Assembly (NCBI GenBank): GCA_002633025.1
Contig: NMRB01000392.1
Coordinates: 104,752 to 168,751, forward strand
DNA length: 64,000 bases
DNA from: Notospermus geniculatus
Taxonomy: Eukaryota; Nemertea; Pilidiophora; Heteronemertea; Lineidae
Direction: 5' to 3'
Shown here piece after piece: positions 21,089 through 32,022 of this stretch. The first letter of the stretch is position 1. Each line of letters opens with the position of its first letter. Position numbers and translations under genes: made by a program. Under the pieces are notes generated by a model, which was given only the letters and a program-made list of their open reading frames with translations, made no database searches and was not told the origin of the DNA.

Positions 21089-22096
21089 ACCTTNCGAAGG
21101 TTCACTAGTCCGAAGGTTCACTCGTCCGAACTGGTGTAAATGGTCAAACACAGGGGAAGATGCCTATCGATTTTGAGCTCAAAACAAAGGATTTCAAGAT
21201 GGCGGCCAGAAAATCCGACCCAGTCAAATGACTGAAATTATGAGTCAATTCATTATCCTTAATTTGACTCACTGTTTGGTTTTAACCTCTCTGTTAATGA
21301 AGTGCAATACCAAACGCATCGGACTTTGACTGTCTAGAGGACCCAAGATATCTGGGTAAAAAGAGTTGATTTGTTCACATTTCTTAAAGGAGATGAGCCA
21401 CCGATCTGACCTAGACGTAACGTGAAATGTTTTAGCGCCAAAGAGAAACCCACTCCCAACCAATCACAAGCCTAGATCGCAGGCAATGACGTCGACACCA
21501 TTGTAGTAGCGTCGGCGCCAAATAATATAGGTCAATCTGTGGTCCATCTGCTTTAACCGTCAGTTTCATGATAAAATCATAGGGATATCAAAAAGATATA
21601 CATTGTATACAGCATCTCCGACACTATGCAAACTGGATGTTCACAGTTACTCAAGGGAGTAGGCGCTGATGTTAGTAATATGGAGTTTTCGCAAAGCCCC
21701 CGAAACGCCAACGCGAACGTCTATCCTTTTGTTCGGTGCTGTCTTCGTGGCATCGAACAATGGCTTTAGCGTTCGCGTTGGCGTTTCGGGGGCTTTGCGA
21801 AAACTCCCTATTGATCCACCACTTTCCCGTTTAATTCTGACCCATCCAGTCGCCCCATCCCACCCTCATCTACTTTTAGCCCACAACACATCCGCTGCCG
21901 AACCCATCCAATTGACTAATCAACTTTCGGACTAGTGGACCATCGATTTAGTGGACTTTCGGACTAATGAACCTTCGGACTAGTGAACCTTCGGACCAGT
22001 GAACCTTAATTTTCGGACTACTGAACCTTCGGACTAGTGGACCTTCGGACTAGTGAACCTTCGGACTACTGAACCTTCGGACTAGTGAACCCTTCT
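21089..22096. mobile_element. Element bracketed by inverted 16-bp tandem repeats
   Basis: At 21925-22096 a 16-bp unit (TTCGGACTAGTGAACC) occurs about nine times with point changes. At 21094-21130 two to three units occur in reverse complement, next to an N. The arrangement suggests a foldback element whose termini are tandem arrays, with the left array collapsed by the assembly. The interior includes a separate hairpin (21682-21808). Confidence 0.6.
21682..21808. mobile_element. Hairpin MITE, GGAGTTTTCGCAAAGCCCCC ends
   Basis: Arms of about 45 bp (through CGAAACGCCAACGCGAACG) are perfect or nearly so, with a loop of about 40 bp. The nearby open frame (21669-21935) is a by-product. Confidence 0.82.
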
Positions 22097-22108
22097 CCAT
22101 TCAAGTCT

Positions 22109-22274
22109 GAAATGTGGTTGAAAATCAAGGCCGACATCAACCGCTTTGCGGTGTAGTGGAACGGCAGCGGTCTACTGCATGGAATGCAGGAGTTCGATCC
22201 CCATGCTTGTACCTTTGTTTCTTTTTTCTCCAATTTAACGTGTAACGGTCAAAAGGTGTTACATACAATTTTTT
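22109..22274 (+). mobile_element. tRNA-derived SINE family B, first of a tandem pair
   Basis: The head is GACATCAACCGCTTTGCGGT, box A GCGGTGTAGTGGAACGGC and box B GGAGTTCGATCCCC. The tail ends GGTGTTACATACAATTTTTT. Nearly identical to the following copy, so the pair arose by tandem duplication or a dimeric insertion. Confidence 0.87.
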
Positions 22275-22442
22275 TGAAATGTGGTTGAAAATCAAGGCCG
22301 ACATCAACCGCTTTGCGGTGTAGTGGAACGGCAGCGTTCTACTGCATGGAATGCAGGAGTTCGATCCCCATCCTTGTACCTTTGTTTCTTTTTTCTCCAA
22401 TTTAACGTGTAACGGTCAAAAGGTGTTACATACAATTTTTTC
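22275..22442 (+). mobile_element. tRNA-derived SINE family B, second of a tandem pair
   Basis: Repeats the preceding unit with only a few substitutions (for example CGTTCTACTG for CGGTCTACTG, and CCATCC for CCATGC). Head-to-tail junction at GAAATGTGGTTGAAAATCAA. Confidence 0.87.
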
Positions 22443-22471
22443 CCCTCATAAAACAGTTAAATGGGCCTTGT

Positions 22472-22601
22472 GCACCAACGAAGATTGTCTTCAACTCAGG
22501 CCGAGCCTAAGGGTTTCAATTGTTCAGGTTGGCAGGGCATGATGTGACAATAGAAAAGTTGTGGCTCAACCTGAGTTCAAGAATAATCTTCGTTGGTTCC
22601 A
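22472..22601. mobile_element. Hairpin element, CACCAACGAAGATTGTC ends
   Basis: CACCAACGAAGATTGTCTTC and AACTCAGG are mirrored at 22570-22600 with small gaps. The centre is about 70 bp, non-coding. Confidence 0.65.
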
Positions 22602-22624
22602 CTGATAAAGTCACTTCACAGGCC

Positions 22625-22765
22625 TAAGGCCGGGTTTATACATAGAGGTACACGGACACGCAGGCGAACAATGGTCTAACAAAGGGTTTATGACCATTAA
22701 GCCTTTGTTCGCCCGCGTGTCCGTACACATGTATACCGTATATCTCTATGTAAACTCGGCGTGAG
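22625..22765. mobile_element. Hairpin MITE, AAGGCYGGGTTTAYA family
   Basis: Arms carry CGGACACGCAGGCGAACAAT and mirror, with a loop near 22690. The same structure and words recur at 59763-59897, so two copies of one family are present. Confidence 0.8.
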
Positions 22766-23450
22766 GCAATAGAGAGGTTAAGAAGTACTACGATAAACGC
22801 TAACGCTAACTTCATTGACGGCAGCATGTTGCCACCAGGCGAAGTCAATAACGCTCACCGCTAATCTTGCCCCACCGCGCAAAATCTTTTATTCTGTAAC
22901 AGACTATATAAAAACACCGAATTATGCCTCTTGGGTATAATAGTTCGGTGGCCGGTTTCGAAGCCGTTCATTCCGCATTTGACCACAGAACAGAGCAGAA
23001 GGTGGTAAAATGTTGCACCTGATTACAGATTGAAGGATATTGAAATGCCTATAAATAGATATGCCCAAAATACCAGGGTGGTCCCCAGGTGGTGTGCCAT
23101 GATTCCCTCAGGTAACTGAGCCTCGCCACCTGATTACCGTGTTGTAAGCGCGTAACCCAATGGGCTGACGCAGAAACAGGCCTTTTGTCGTGCACCTCCG
23201 CTAAGTGCGCGTAAACGTTATTGGACTGGGCCCAAATTCTTAAGGCGAAGGGATACCTAACAGATCGGCACAGCCCTTGCGGCGGTCTCAGAACAAAACC
23301 TTTTTTGTGGCAGCCCATAAAAATAGCTAATTGTTCGACTCGGGTGGAATTCCCCGCGTTTCCTGCGATTTTCGGTTTTGTTTTGCACTTAATTGGTTGA
23401 TGATTTTTTTAAGTATCAGTTTTGTGACTGATAGTAAACTTAGTCCTCCA

Positions 23451-24900
23451 GGTGCCTATAGAGAGATTTTGGTGATATCCGAGTGAAATCTTCACGTAGT
23501 CCATAAAATGCGGATTAGGGCATTTTTACACCTTAAAGGGACCAGGAAAATTGTTTCTAGCTTCGGTTATTACAAAATGTTAGTTCCTTCATGATAAATT
23601 CCCACCGTCAATTCACTTTTTCAATTAAGTGTTAATTACTGACACCCAGACAAATCGATTATTGCCTGACCATGGAGGAGTCGCTATTTGAGCAACTGCT
23701 CGGCAGAGGTCCCCCATGGTCATTTGCCTACGTCACTGGGAATCTGGTCTAGGGACTAGTCTTGTAATTCTATTGTGTGGTCTGAGTCTAAAATTAGCAA
23801 CAGTATAGTGAACAGGTGATTGCTCACATGCACACAATGAAAAGGTCCAGGTATGAAGTGGAATGACAAATAACTTATAGCCATACCAACCGGTTTCTAT
23901 TTTTGCGTACAAAGGTCGGACAGACATTAGATTACTGACAAGGCCATGTTGTTCGCGGTTGGCTATATTTGGAATGTCTAGTGCAAGACAACCCCAACAT
24001 GATTTCGGAAGTGTGTCCAAGGGCGACGGAAAAGTTTTTATTTATGGCATAAAACGAGGGAGGTTTTGATAAGATTATTTAACCCTTTCGGGACGGATCT
24101 CGCCGTTTGGCGAGTTTGGCCTCTATCACACACCCATGCACATTCAAACTGGCATAGAATCGTAACCAGTGGACCGATCCGCGTTCTCTTTGCGTATTTT
24201 TTAATGCGAGACTACCCCCCCCCCCCCCTCNCCGCGCTTAGGTTCCTGGGGACCTTAGGTTTCTGACACAGCCAATAAAGATTAGCGAGCTTTCATTTGC
24301 AAATTCGAAATGCTTGGCTCTCAGTCTCACTGACTCGCAAAATTCTAAGTTGGTCGGAAAATATATATCACTTATGATCATTGAATGATAACTTGATATT
24401 AAGCATAAAACATAATTAGCATTTTGCTCGATTTTGTGGGCAGCTACTAATAAGTAGCAAAATTGGCATTATTGGTTGAAGTGGTTGCGTTAGTACAACT
24501 GGCTGCATTTTGCAAGCTATAACTAAGAATTTTAAGAGCTATGTAAAGTGACTCGAAATCTCGAATTTTTGACGCAAAAAATCTGACTAACTGCACAAAA
24601 AATTGGGACAATAAGGCTCGGGGGCCGTCGGGAACCGTCATAAGAAGGTGCCCCGAGCCTTATTTTCTCAATTCAGTGGGATACCTCTTTTGACGACTTG
24701 GTAAACTACGCATGCTATTACGTGCATTGTAGTGTAATCATACATTCTCCAACACTGGGGCGAAAGGCTTTACTACAGTATTGGAGAACGGGTACAGTGG
24801 CGCCGGCTGGCGACAGAAAGTGGCAATACCGTGGTGCCTTAATTAGTTTATAACGGATGACTGAAATTATTTTTTTTTGGAAAACTCTCTATAGGCACCT
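23451..24900. mobile_element. Possible 1.45-kb element with AGGTGCCTATAGAGAG ends
   Basis: AGGTGCCTATAGAGAG at 23451 is exactly mirrored at 24885-24900. The interior holds a hairpin at 24608-24662 (AATAAGGCTCGGGG and mirror), a homopolymer C run with an N (24217-24231), and a TTAACCCTTTCGGGACGG word like the terminus of 29898-30479. No target duplication was found. Confidence 0.5.
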
Positions 24901-25534
24901 GACGACTGCTTGTCTTTATGTAATGGTATAATCTTGAATAACGCAGCGACATTGTGAATTTTTGAAATGCGGACAGGCGTTGTAAATAAAAGATGTCAAA
25001 ATACCATAAAAGTACCAAGTTATATGACGGAAATGAAGGCACCTGTGGGGTCTATACGTCAAAAGGAATTGAATGAGACGCATCTTGGAACGCACTAATT
25101 AGCTAATAAGTTGAAACAAAAGACTAGTAATCGGTACACTTTCCCACGAAATGTTACATTTTGAAGATCAAACGACATGTGGATCATAAAGTTCGAGGGA
25201 ACTTAGTCCACCCATTTTGATAGCAATATTTTCAACAGGTATTGAATACTCGGCTTGTGAATTCCATGAATGCTGCCAGATTTTCCAAAACAGGGCGGCC
25301 ATATTGGATTTGGATTTTACTTCCTGGTTGTCTTTTTTGTACTGAGCGTGTATGGTGTACATGAAGAGCATGTCAGGACACCCTTGCCACCCCAGGTTTT
25401 ATGGGTCTGTGGCATTGCTGCCACGCCTTCAGTGTGTCATTCACATGCTTCTTCTCCAAGAAGATTGCACATTACCTTTACACCCCACAGAGGAAAATTA
25501 TTTCGACCCCTTCAAAACGCCTTTCGAAGAGGTG

Positions 25535-26427
25535 CAATCCCAGCTAGCAAGCGAAAGCTGGGCCAACGTTGGCGGATGGTCGAACGTTAGAGGTTGGAGG
25601 TCGACGTTGCACTGACGTCTTTCCAACGTAAACAATGACCATATGTCATGTGTTCCCTTCTGCATTTTTCGGAAAATAATGTCGTCTACTTGTGCACTAT
25701 TAAAGAATTAATGTTTTTTTGTGGTTAATTGCATAAAGATTTCTGTGGCACTTGGTTGGCTGGGGACGTTGCTGCAACGTTATGTCAACGTCTGCCAAGA
25801 AATGCGTAATTTTCAGTTTTAACGTGTTCCATCCTTTGTTAAGTTTCTATTTTGAATTTTTCCTATCATGCTGATTGGTTTTTCATGTTTACTAGATATC
25901 TCTTCAGATTTACTTAAGGTTGTGGGGACGTCGCTTCAACGTTAATCTAACATTACGTAGGGGTACCCACAAAACGGTCATCCTCTTTGTAAACATACGT
26001 ATGTGAGGTTGAGATCAATTTAGTAGCTTTGCACACCATGAATCTGTTTTACCTGACAATGGCAGCGACGACTCACTGGACAGGGTGCTGACGTCACACC
26101 AACGTACATACATGTGCAACGTCCACGTGACCAGGCCTCTGTATCAAAAAAACCCTCTTCCTACATGGACTTGCATGTTTCGCATAAAAAAATTAGGTTT
26201 GCATCTGCTAAAAGTGCCAATCAGATCGGTGGTTATTAGCAAAATGTAGGTTGGCTAGTGACGTTGCTACAACGTTGCCACATGGCTCGATGTAATTTTT
26301 GGACGAGTATCCAATGTTGGTACGACTTTCAAGAACACGTTGGCTGGACGTCGCATCAAAACGTTGCCCCAACATTCAACCTTAGGTTTAGACAACGTTG
26401 GGCCAACATTCAATGCTGGCTGGGATT
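25535..26427. mobile_element. AACGTTGG-rich element with 8-bp duplication AAGAGGTG
   Basis: The ends are CAATCCCAGC and GCTGGGATT, flanked on both sides by AAGAGGTG (25527-25534, 26428-26435). The interior carries scattered CAACGTTG, GACGTTGC and GGCCAACGTT words near both ends. An 8-bp duplication fits the hAT superfamily, although the terminal bases are not the usual hAT consensus. No transposase. Confidence 0.75.
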
Positions 26428-26978
26428 AAGAGGTGTGAAGTCCAGATAATTGGCCTGGAATGTTTATTCAGCTTTCTGGCTAAAGACACAAATAACGAAA
26501 ACCCCATGCGTGCACAACTTCAAAGTCATACAGCTGAACTGCAATTTCTTCACTATATCAAAAAAGTTTTAATTGTTTTAATATGTTGAAAAATAACGAT
26601 TTTATGGCCTTAGAAATAGCAAAAAGGAGGGGGAATCAAAATTGAACAGCCAATTCCTGGAATTCTGTGGCTCACGCTCCGGTAACTCTGAATAGAGTAG
26701 GCCTAACTCAAACTATTGGCACCAGGGGCTCTCCATTTCATCAACCTGTGGCCTGTGGCAGTGAAAACGTAATGTACCTGTTTTTCGTGTTTGGTGAATT
26801 TCTTTGTTTATGATTATGTAATTAATTCAGCTGTAATCGTTGGGACTTTCCTCATTTTCTGTGTCTATAAAGCGCAGTGATCACATTGGACCACAAAAAC
26901 AGTCAACTGGGGGTGTCTTTATTGCTTTTCCCGGAGGGGCCTGGATTGAAGCAATATGAAAATTCATAATGTCAGCTC

Positions 26979-27035
26979 GCTTATTCCAGGTATTATAACT
27001 TCACGTTATAACGTTACGTTATACCTGGAATAAGC
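26979..27035. repeat. Short perfect-type palindrome
   Basis: GCTTATTCCAGGTATTATAAC is mirrored by GTTATACCTGGAATAAGC. The centre also contains ACGTTATAACGTTACGTTAT. About 57 bp in all. Confidence 0.7.
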
Positions 27036-27749
27036 TTATTCGACCTTTATGCATACGGAACCGCAGATTAACGTAATGTCTACTTTTTTTCTAGCAAGCT
27101 TTGTGAGAGTAGGCACAGTTTCATCGTAATCTTCTGTTGATCGTCCCGTGAACTTCAGTACCATTGCCGATCTCGCGTCATTCTGGGCGTTTGACTGCTG
27201 CATACCCTTTAAAGTACATGCAGATTCATGAATCTATACGAATGAACAATCAACATGGTGTTTGAAAGATTTTAAAATGCGCGTTCGTGTGTCGGGATGG
27301 AGCAGTGCCATAAGTATGCGCTCCCTGAATTGATATGTAAGAAGACTGATGTCCTCAATTGAAGCTGTTGTATAGATGATTACATCAGTAAGAAAAATCT
27401 CATAATAAGAAAAATCTCAAATTACTTTTTATTATAACTGAACTTACCATTCCTCTCCATCTTTGAAAAACCCATCATCAATGATGGTTCATTATGGATC
27501 TTTTGGCAAAACGTCTTCTCGTGTCCCTGCTCCTAGCTAGCTGGTTTGAGTGAAAACCTCCTTTCTGATGGTGCCATGGAGCGTTTCAAATTGGTCCTTT
27601 CCTGTAGGATGGACACTCGATGGACACACTCGAAGATAGTGGACCATGGTTTCTCGGGCAGTGATTGTAGTACCACAGAAATTCACAAGAAAGTTCATAT
27701 TTTGATGAATTTTTATTTTCAGATTTTCCATTGCAATGTATTCCAGTTC

Positions 27750-27960
27750 AACATGTTGAAGCATGAAAGAGTCCCTGGGTAAAATAGTTCTTCAGAGCTG
27801 TTTGTATAACTGTTGCATCTCCAGCGGGCTCCCTGTTTTGACCATATACATCCCTTGGCTGTTCATACTGTTTTTCCTGAACCCAGTAATCCATAAACCT
27901 CTCATTATAAGACTCGCACAAATTGTGCAGAAAACACAACATGCCATAATGATATCAGGT
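27750..27960 (-). pseudogene. Harbinger-type transposase, C-terminal fragment
   Basis: The minus frame reads a cysteine pair, then LHNLCESYNERFMDYW, a QPRD segment and TALKNYFTQ. The HNLCE motif with a distal ALKNYF is a recurrent C-terminal signature of HARBI1-like (PIF/Harbinger) nucleases. The catalytic core is absent nearby, so it is a remnant unless exons lie elsewhere. Confidence 0.55.
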
Positions 27961-28204
27961 ACAAACTCTTATTTATTGTCCATTCGCTTCATCACGATCC
28001 TCCGCCTACCCGTTAGGCGGCTAAACGCATTAGATTGGTTTCGGAGGCGCACGGATAGCGCGACGTGAACGATTAGCCTCGACGTCACGACACTCGCCCC
28101 TGAACGTTGTCACGTTTAGCGTAGCGTGTAGGGTTTCGCCTCGCGCACGTATACGTGTACGTTTACATTTAGGTCTAGATGGCGCGAATTTCAAACGTGA
28201 TGTC

Positions 28205-28284
28205 AAAACGGCGGCGTTTCGCGATTTGCTCCATTTCGCATTAGGAAACGAAGATTACGACCTAATGCACATATTGTCCGAGAG
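28205..28284 (+). pseudogene. Candidate 5' coding piece of the Harbinger copy at 28205-31251
   Basis: An open + frame reaches CATATTGTCCGAGAG, where the Mutator-like element (28285-29678) is inserted. On the far side the same GTCCGAGAG resumes (29679). Coding status here is inferred from the contiguity only; this part of Harbinger proteins is poorly conserved. Confidence 0.35.
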
Positions 28285-29678
28285 GGCTTACTGGAATAAA
28301 CGCAACGCAACGCAATCAACGCAATGAACCTAGTTCCTATTTTACCCATTTGCCGCTGCTTTGGTAGGCGTAGTAAGCACATAACATATGCGAGGGTCGA
28401 GGATTGATGCTTCCGGCAAGGGACCATTCATTGTGTATCAATCCGACAGTACGTTCAAGGCCATCTTGGTGTAACGCACTCACCTGGTATGCGCGAGCCT
28501 AGCATCTCCCAATGATCATCCCATACTGGTCTCCTGTCCAACCTACATACACTTAGTGGCAACTAGACTGATACTCTGCTGAGCTCTGATACAAGTACAG
28601 GTAGTGAGCCAAAAAATGTCCGCCGTCTTTTTCATCACTTGAGAAGTTTGACGAGCTGCAACATCATTACCAACCATTCATCAAGTAAGAGCCCATTCTT
28701 NNNNNNTTGTAAAACTCTGAATATCAACCATTTTTAACCCACCATTTTTATAATCCTGTATCAAAGTTGTCCTTTTTATGCTACCATTTTTCCCATTCCA
28801 GAGGAACTTATAGAAAGCCTGTTCTATAGATTTTATATACTTGTTTCCTGGATCAGGTATAATTGAGAGTATATGTATTAATTTAGCTAAGGCGAAGACA
28901 AGGATGGGCTTGACTGCCTGGCATTCAAAGAAAAGGTGTTCTATTGATTCCTCCGAATCATTATTGTAATTTTTCCATACATAGTAAGATTCCTGTATTC
29001 CCACCTTCGGAATATATTCTCAATCTCTTTTTTCTTATTCTCTAGATTTAATTCCGGTATGAGGTTTGTGTCAGTATTGAAGATGATTCCTAGGACTTTA
29101 AAATTCCCTTCTGACCAGTCGAGATCCCATTTTTTACACAGTTTCATTTTACACTTCTTCTTTGCTCCAAAAAATATTGCTCGAGTTTTTTCACAGTTAA
29201 TCTTAAGACCAGAAATTTCGGCAAAATTATCAAGAGTCGTCAGTGTGTTACTAAGTGAGGCTTCACTTCCATCCAGACAGAAAAAGGCATCATCGGCGTA
29301 TTGGGATGTTAGGATTTCAACCCCATTAATGTTTATTCCCTTAATTTTGTCGTTTCTTTTAATGGATGTTATTAGTGGCTCTAAGGCCAAGATGAAAAGG
29401 TACGGAGAAAGGGGGTCCCCTTGCCGTACCCCTCTGGAGAGCTCAAAACTTTCTGAAATATGACCATTATTTGTTATTCTGCTGTCACTTTTATTATAAA
29501 AGCCCATTCTTGAACGCATTCCTTTACGTGCAGCAGTATTGATCGATCGATCGCCAGTTCGCCGTCAAACATTTGAACACCGCCATCTAACGTCGACATA
29601 ACAAATCAGCTAGTCATTTGGAACCTGATTACTCCCATTGCGCTGCATTGCGTTGCGTTGCGTTTTTTCCAGTAAGCC
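28285..29678. mobile_element. Mutator-like element with 9-bp duplication, carrying LINE sequence
   Basis: TIRs GGCTTACTGGAATAAACGCA (28285) and the mirror of GGCTTACTGGAAAAAACGCA (29678) are flanked by the 9-bp GTCCGAGAG on each side (28276-28284, 29679-29687). TIRs continue about 45 bp as repeated CAACGCAACG words. Instead of a transposase the interior holds a non-LTR reverse transcriptase fragment on -. A 6-N gap is inside. Confidence 0.82.
28707..29519 (-). pseudogene. Non-LTR retrotransposon reverse transcriptase fragment (L1/Tx1-like), rearranged
   Basis: The minus frame 29519-28941 shows RT motifs in order: GVRQGDPLSPYLF, the catalytic box QYADDA, LKINCEKT, and KVLGIIF. A second frame (29004-28707) has IIPDPGNKYIKSIEQAFYKF and QDYKNGGLKMVDIQSF, normally the next region. 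In front of it sits EESIEHLFFECQAVKP, which in L1-type proteins lies further towards the C-terminus. The order is therefore scrambled. Both ends are truncated and the frame is broken, so it cannot be functional. Confidence 0.85.
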
Positions 29679-29897
29679 GTCCGAGAGTGCCGAGAGGAGT
29701 CACGTATGACGGTACATGGCCAAGATTTGATATAGCCTACATGTAGATGCATATAACAACGATCAATGCTGGAACGAGTTCAGGTTCAACAGAAATGATA
29801 TCCCTCTCCTCTGCGGACATCTTGGTTTACCACCGAACTTCACCTTGGCAAATGGTTCAATATGCACCATGGTAGAAGCCCTTTGCATGGTGCTTAA
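29679..29897 (+). pseudogene. Harbinger transposase, N-terminal segment
   Basis: From about 29765 the + frame reads FRFNRNDIPLLCGHL and MVEALCMVL, the segment preceding the DDE core in Harbinger nucleases. The frame stops at CTTAA (29893-29897), where a TTAA element is inserted, and resumes in frame at 30480. There is an upstream stop near 29735. Confidence 0.7.
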
Positions 29898-30479
29898 ACC
29901 CTTTCGCTGCCAATGTCGCATAAATGCGACATAAAACAGTCCCCCTGATCGGCAGCGTTCAGGCTGCTCAATAGATCGTCGATAGTAGTTCTAGGCGCCG
30001 CCGTAAGATGGCGTGGCATATGCGCTATCATTTGAGACGTATTTTGAGGTGCTGGGTACAGGATTTGCGGTAAAATTTTGCTTGTATCTTGAGGGGGTGC
30101 AGGGTGGCACCCCCCGGGGGCGAAATTTTGGGAGAAAATATTTTGAAAAATATAATTTTTTTCAAGTGTAAATGAGATTGCTTTTCATTGTTATCATTGT
30201 AAAGATGTATTCACAGTGATTGCATTCAGATATCTTTATTGCCAAGGTAGCAAGCCACACTTTAGTGGGGATTTTTTTGAAATTACCAAAAATCCAAGAT
30301 GGCGGCTCCTGGTGACGTCATATATGCAAATTAGTCGAAAAAAGTCACCAGAGGATAAAGCTTAGACCATTCCCTACAAGGTATTCCTATCTTCTTCAGG
30401 CTAACAGTACATGCTTTATAGTTACAAATAATTAGATTTCAGTGGCTAATTTTTGAAAAATCAATCGGCAGCGAAAGGG
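29898..30479. mobile_element. piggyBac-like MITE (TTAA; CCCTTTCGCTGCC ends) inside a transposase gene
   Basis: The termini are ACCCTTTCGCTGCC and GGCAGCGAAAGGG, flanked by TTAA at 29894-29897 and 30480-30483. CCCTTT ends plus TTAA are the classic piggyBac signature. The host frame either side reads ALCMVL and KRFSWPNRL, and joins exactly across one TTAA. No transposase inside. Confidence 0.88.
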
Positions 30480-31251
30480 TTAAGAGATTTTCGTGGCCAA
30501 ATAGGCTTACGGACATCGAAAGGTTTTTCGGTCGCCCAAGTCAACCGCATCGCTGATCATAAATGAAACAGTGAACTATCTGTACGATCAGCACAGGCAT
30601 CGCCTCCAGAGTCTTGACAACCCATGGATGCAGCCGGCACAGCTTCAGAGGTATGCTGATGCAGTACACGAGAAAGGTGCGCCACTCACTAACTGTTTTG
30701 GTTTCATTGACGGAACAGTGCGCCCAATTTGTCGACCAACCTGTAATCAGCGCGTCAGTTATAATGGACATAAACGTATTTATGCTATTAAATTCCAATC
30801 AGTGGTCACTCCGTGTGGAATCATAGCTCATTTATACGGACATTTAGAATGAGCGGACTTTTGGAGGAACTGCAACGTCGTGACATGCGTGACAGAGATG
30901 GATTGCCCTTCACCTTGTATGGTGATCCGGCTTACCCCACTTACCCCATTCCTGCTGTCCCCCTTTAGGTATGCACATTTGAACAAAGGACAAGAGGAAT
31001 TCAACCGCCGCATGTCCTCAGTACGTGAATGTGTAGAATGGGAATTTGGGAAGATTCTTAAGAAATTCGCTTTCCTTAACTTTCGAAAAGATCTTAAAGT
31101 CCTACTCTCACCCGTCGCCAAGTACTACATAATAGGCGGTTTACTTGCAAACACCCACGCCTGCCTGTATGGCAGTCAAACTGCGATGCTTAACGATTTT
31201 GAGCCACCAACTCTGGAGGAGTACTTTGCGCAGAGACGAGAAGACGTTTGA
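30480..31251 (+). pseudogene. Harbinger transposase, catalytic and C-terminal part
   Basis: The frame reads RFFGRP, then NCFGFIDGTVRPICRP (first catalytic Asp), YNGHKR and KFQSVVTPCGII. At 30846 a small deletion removes the expected RRHDS box (second catalytic Asp) and shifts frame. The sequence continues as MSGLLEELQRR, YGDPAY (third acidic site) and, after another break near 30960, EEFNRRMSSVRECVEWEFG to PPTLEEYFAQRREDV and TGA. It is a recognisable but dead DDE transposase of the PIF/Harbinger superfamily. Confidence 0.88.
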
Positions 31252-31331
31252 TTCCATGTCAGGTGAATGCACGATGCAAAGCTCAAATCCAATTGCAGTT
31301 TGAGAACTACAATCGTTGGGACAATATAAAA

Positions 31332-31414
31332 ATGTTGCCCGAAATGGAGGGAGACATGACATATCCTCCCAGCGGGGGGACATTCGCTATGTCTCCCGAC
31401 AATGCGGGCAACAT
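31332..31414. repeat. Hairpin, ATGTTGCCCG... arms
   Basis: ATGTTGCCCGAAATGGAGGG pairs imperfectly with the sequence ending CAATGCGGGCAACAT; central GACATAT/ATGTC words pair too. Just downstream of the transposase stop, so possibly the 3' part of that Harbinger element. Confidence 0.6.
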
Positions 31415-31479
31415 TTTTTATCTCACACATTACAGGAATGGCGCAGAGAAAGGGTTTGAATATAAGAATACAGTTTTCC

Positions 31480-31562
31480 CGGCCGTGGGACATACCGCGA
31501 TATGTCCCACGTTTGTGACTATAAGACTCAGCCGTGGGACACATCGCGATATGTCCCCCTCT
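31480..31562. repeat. Pair of GTGGGACAYACCGCGATATGTCC palindromic units
   Basis: Two units, each carrying CGCGATATGTCC, lie in tandem (31484-31510, 31533-31558). Related to the hairpin at 31332. Non-coding. Confidence 0.55.
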
Positions 31563-32022
31563 GACGTCACCAATGGCATCCAAGGAAATTTACTTGAGGT
31601 GTGAGATATCAAAATGATTCGTTTCCTTGAAAATATCGTAACAGTCAGGCGGAATGGAATCAAGATCGCCTATGAATTTTTGGTGTTAGTAACACCCAAC
31701 TTCTGAACACGCACTTCAGTGGAAAAACTAGATGAATTCCCAGATACATGTAAATGTACATGTACATGTAGATTACTCTAAACCCATCTCTAAACAACCT
31801 AAGTGCATTAATCCAGCTGCACTGATCACTTCTCAGCCTGATGCCGTACACGAGTGCCAGGACTTCGACTGGTGACGCCATGTTTTTTTGGCTGCTTTTA
31901 AATGAATTGAAAGTATTAGTACATGTATTCGTCATTCGATAAGGAATACCAATTCATATAATTGACATGACTAATGCAAAGAAAGTTTCGAATGAGGACC
32001 GCGCTGAACTAACACCACACGG

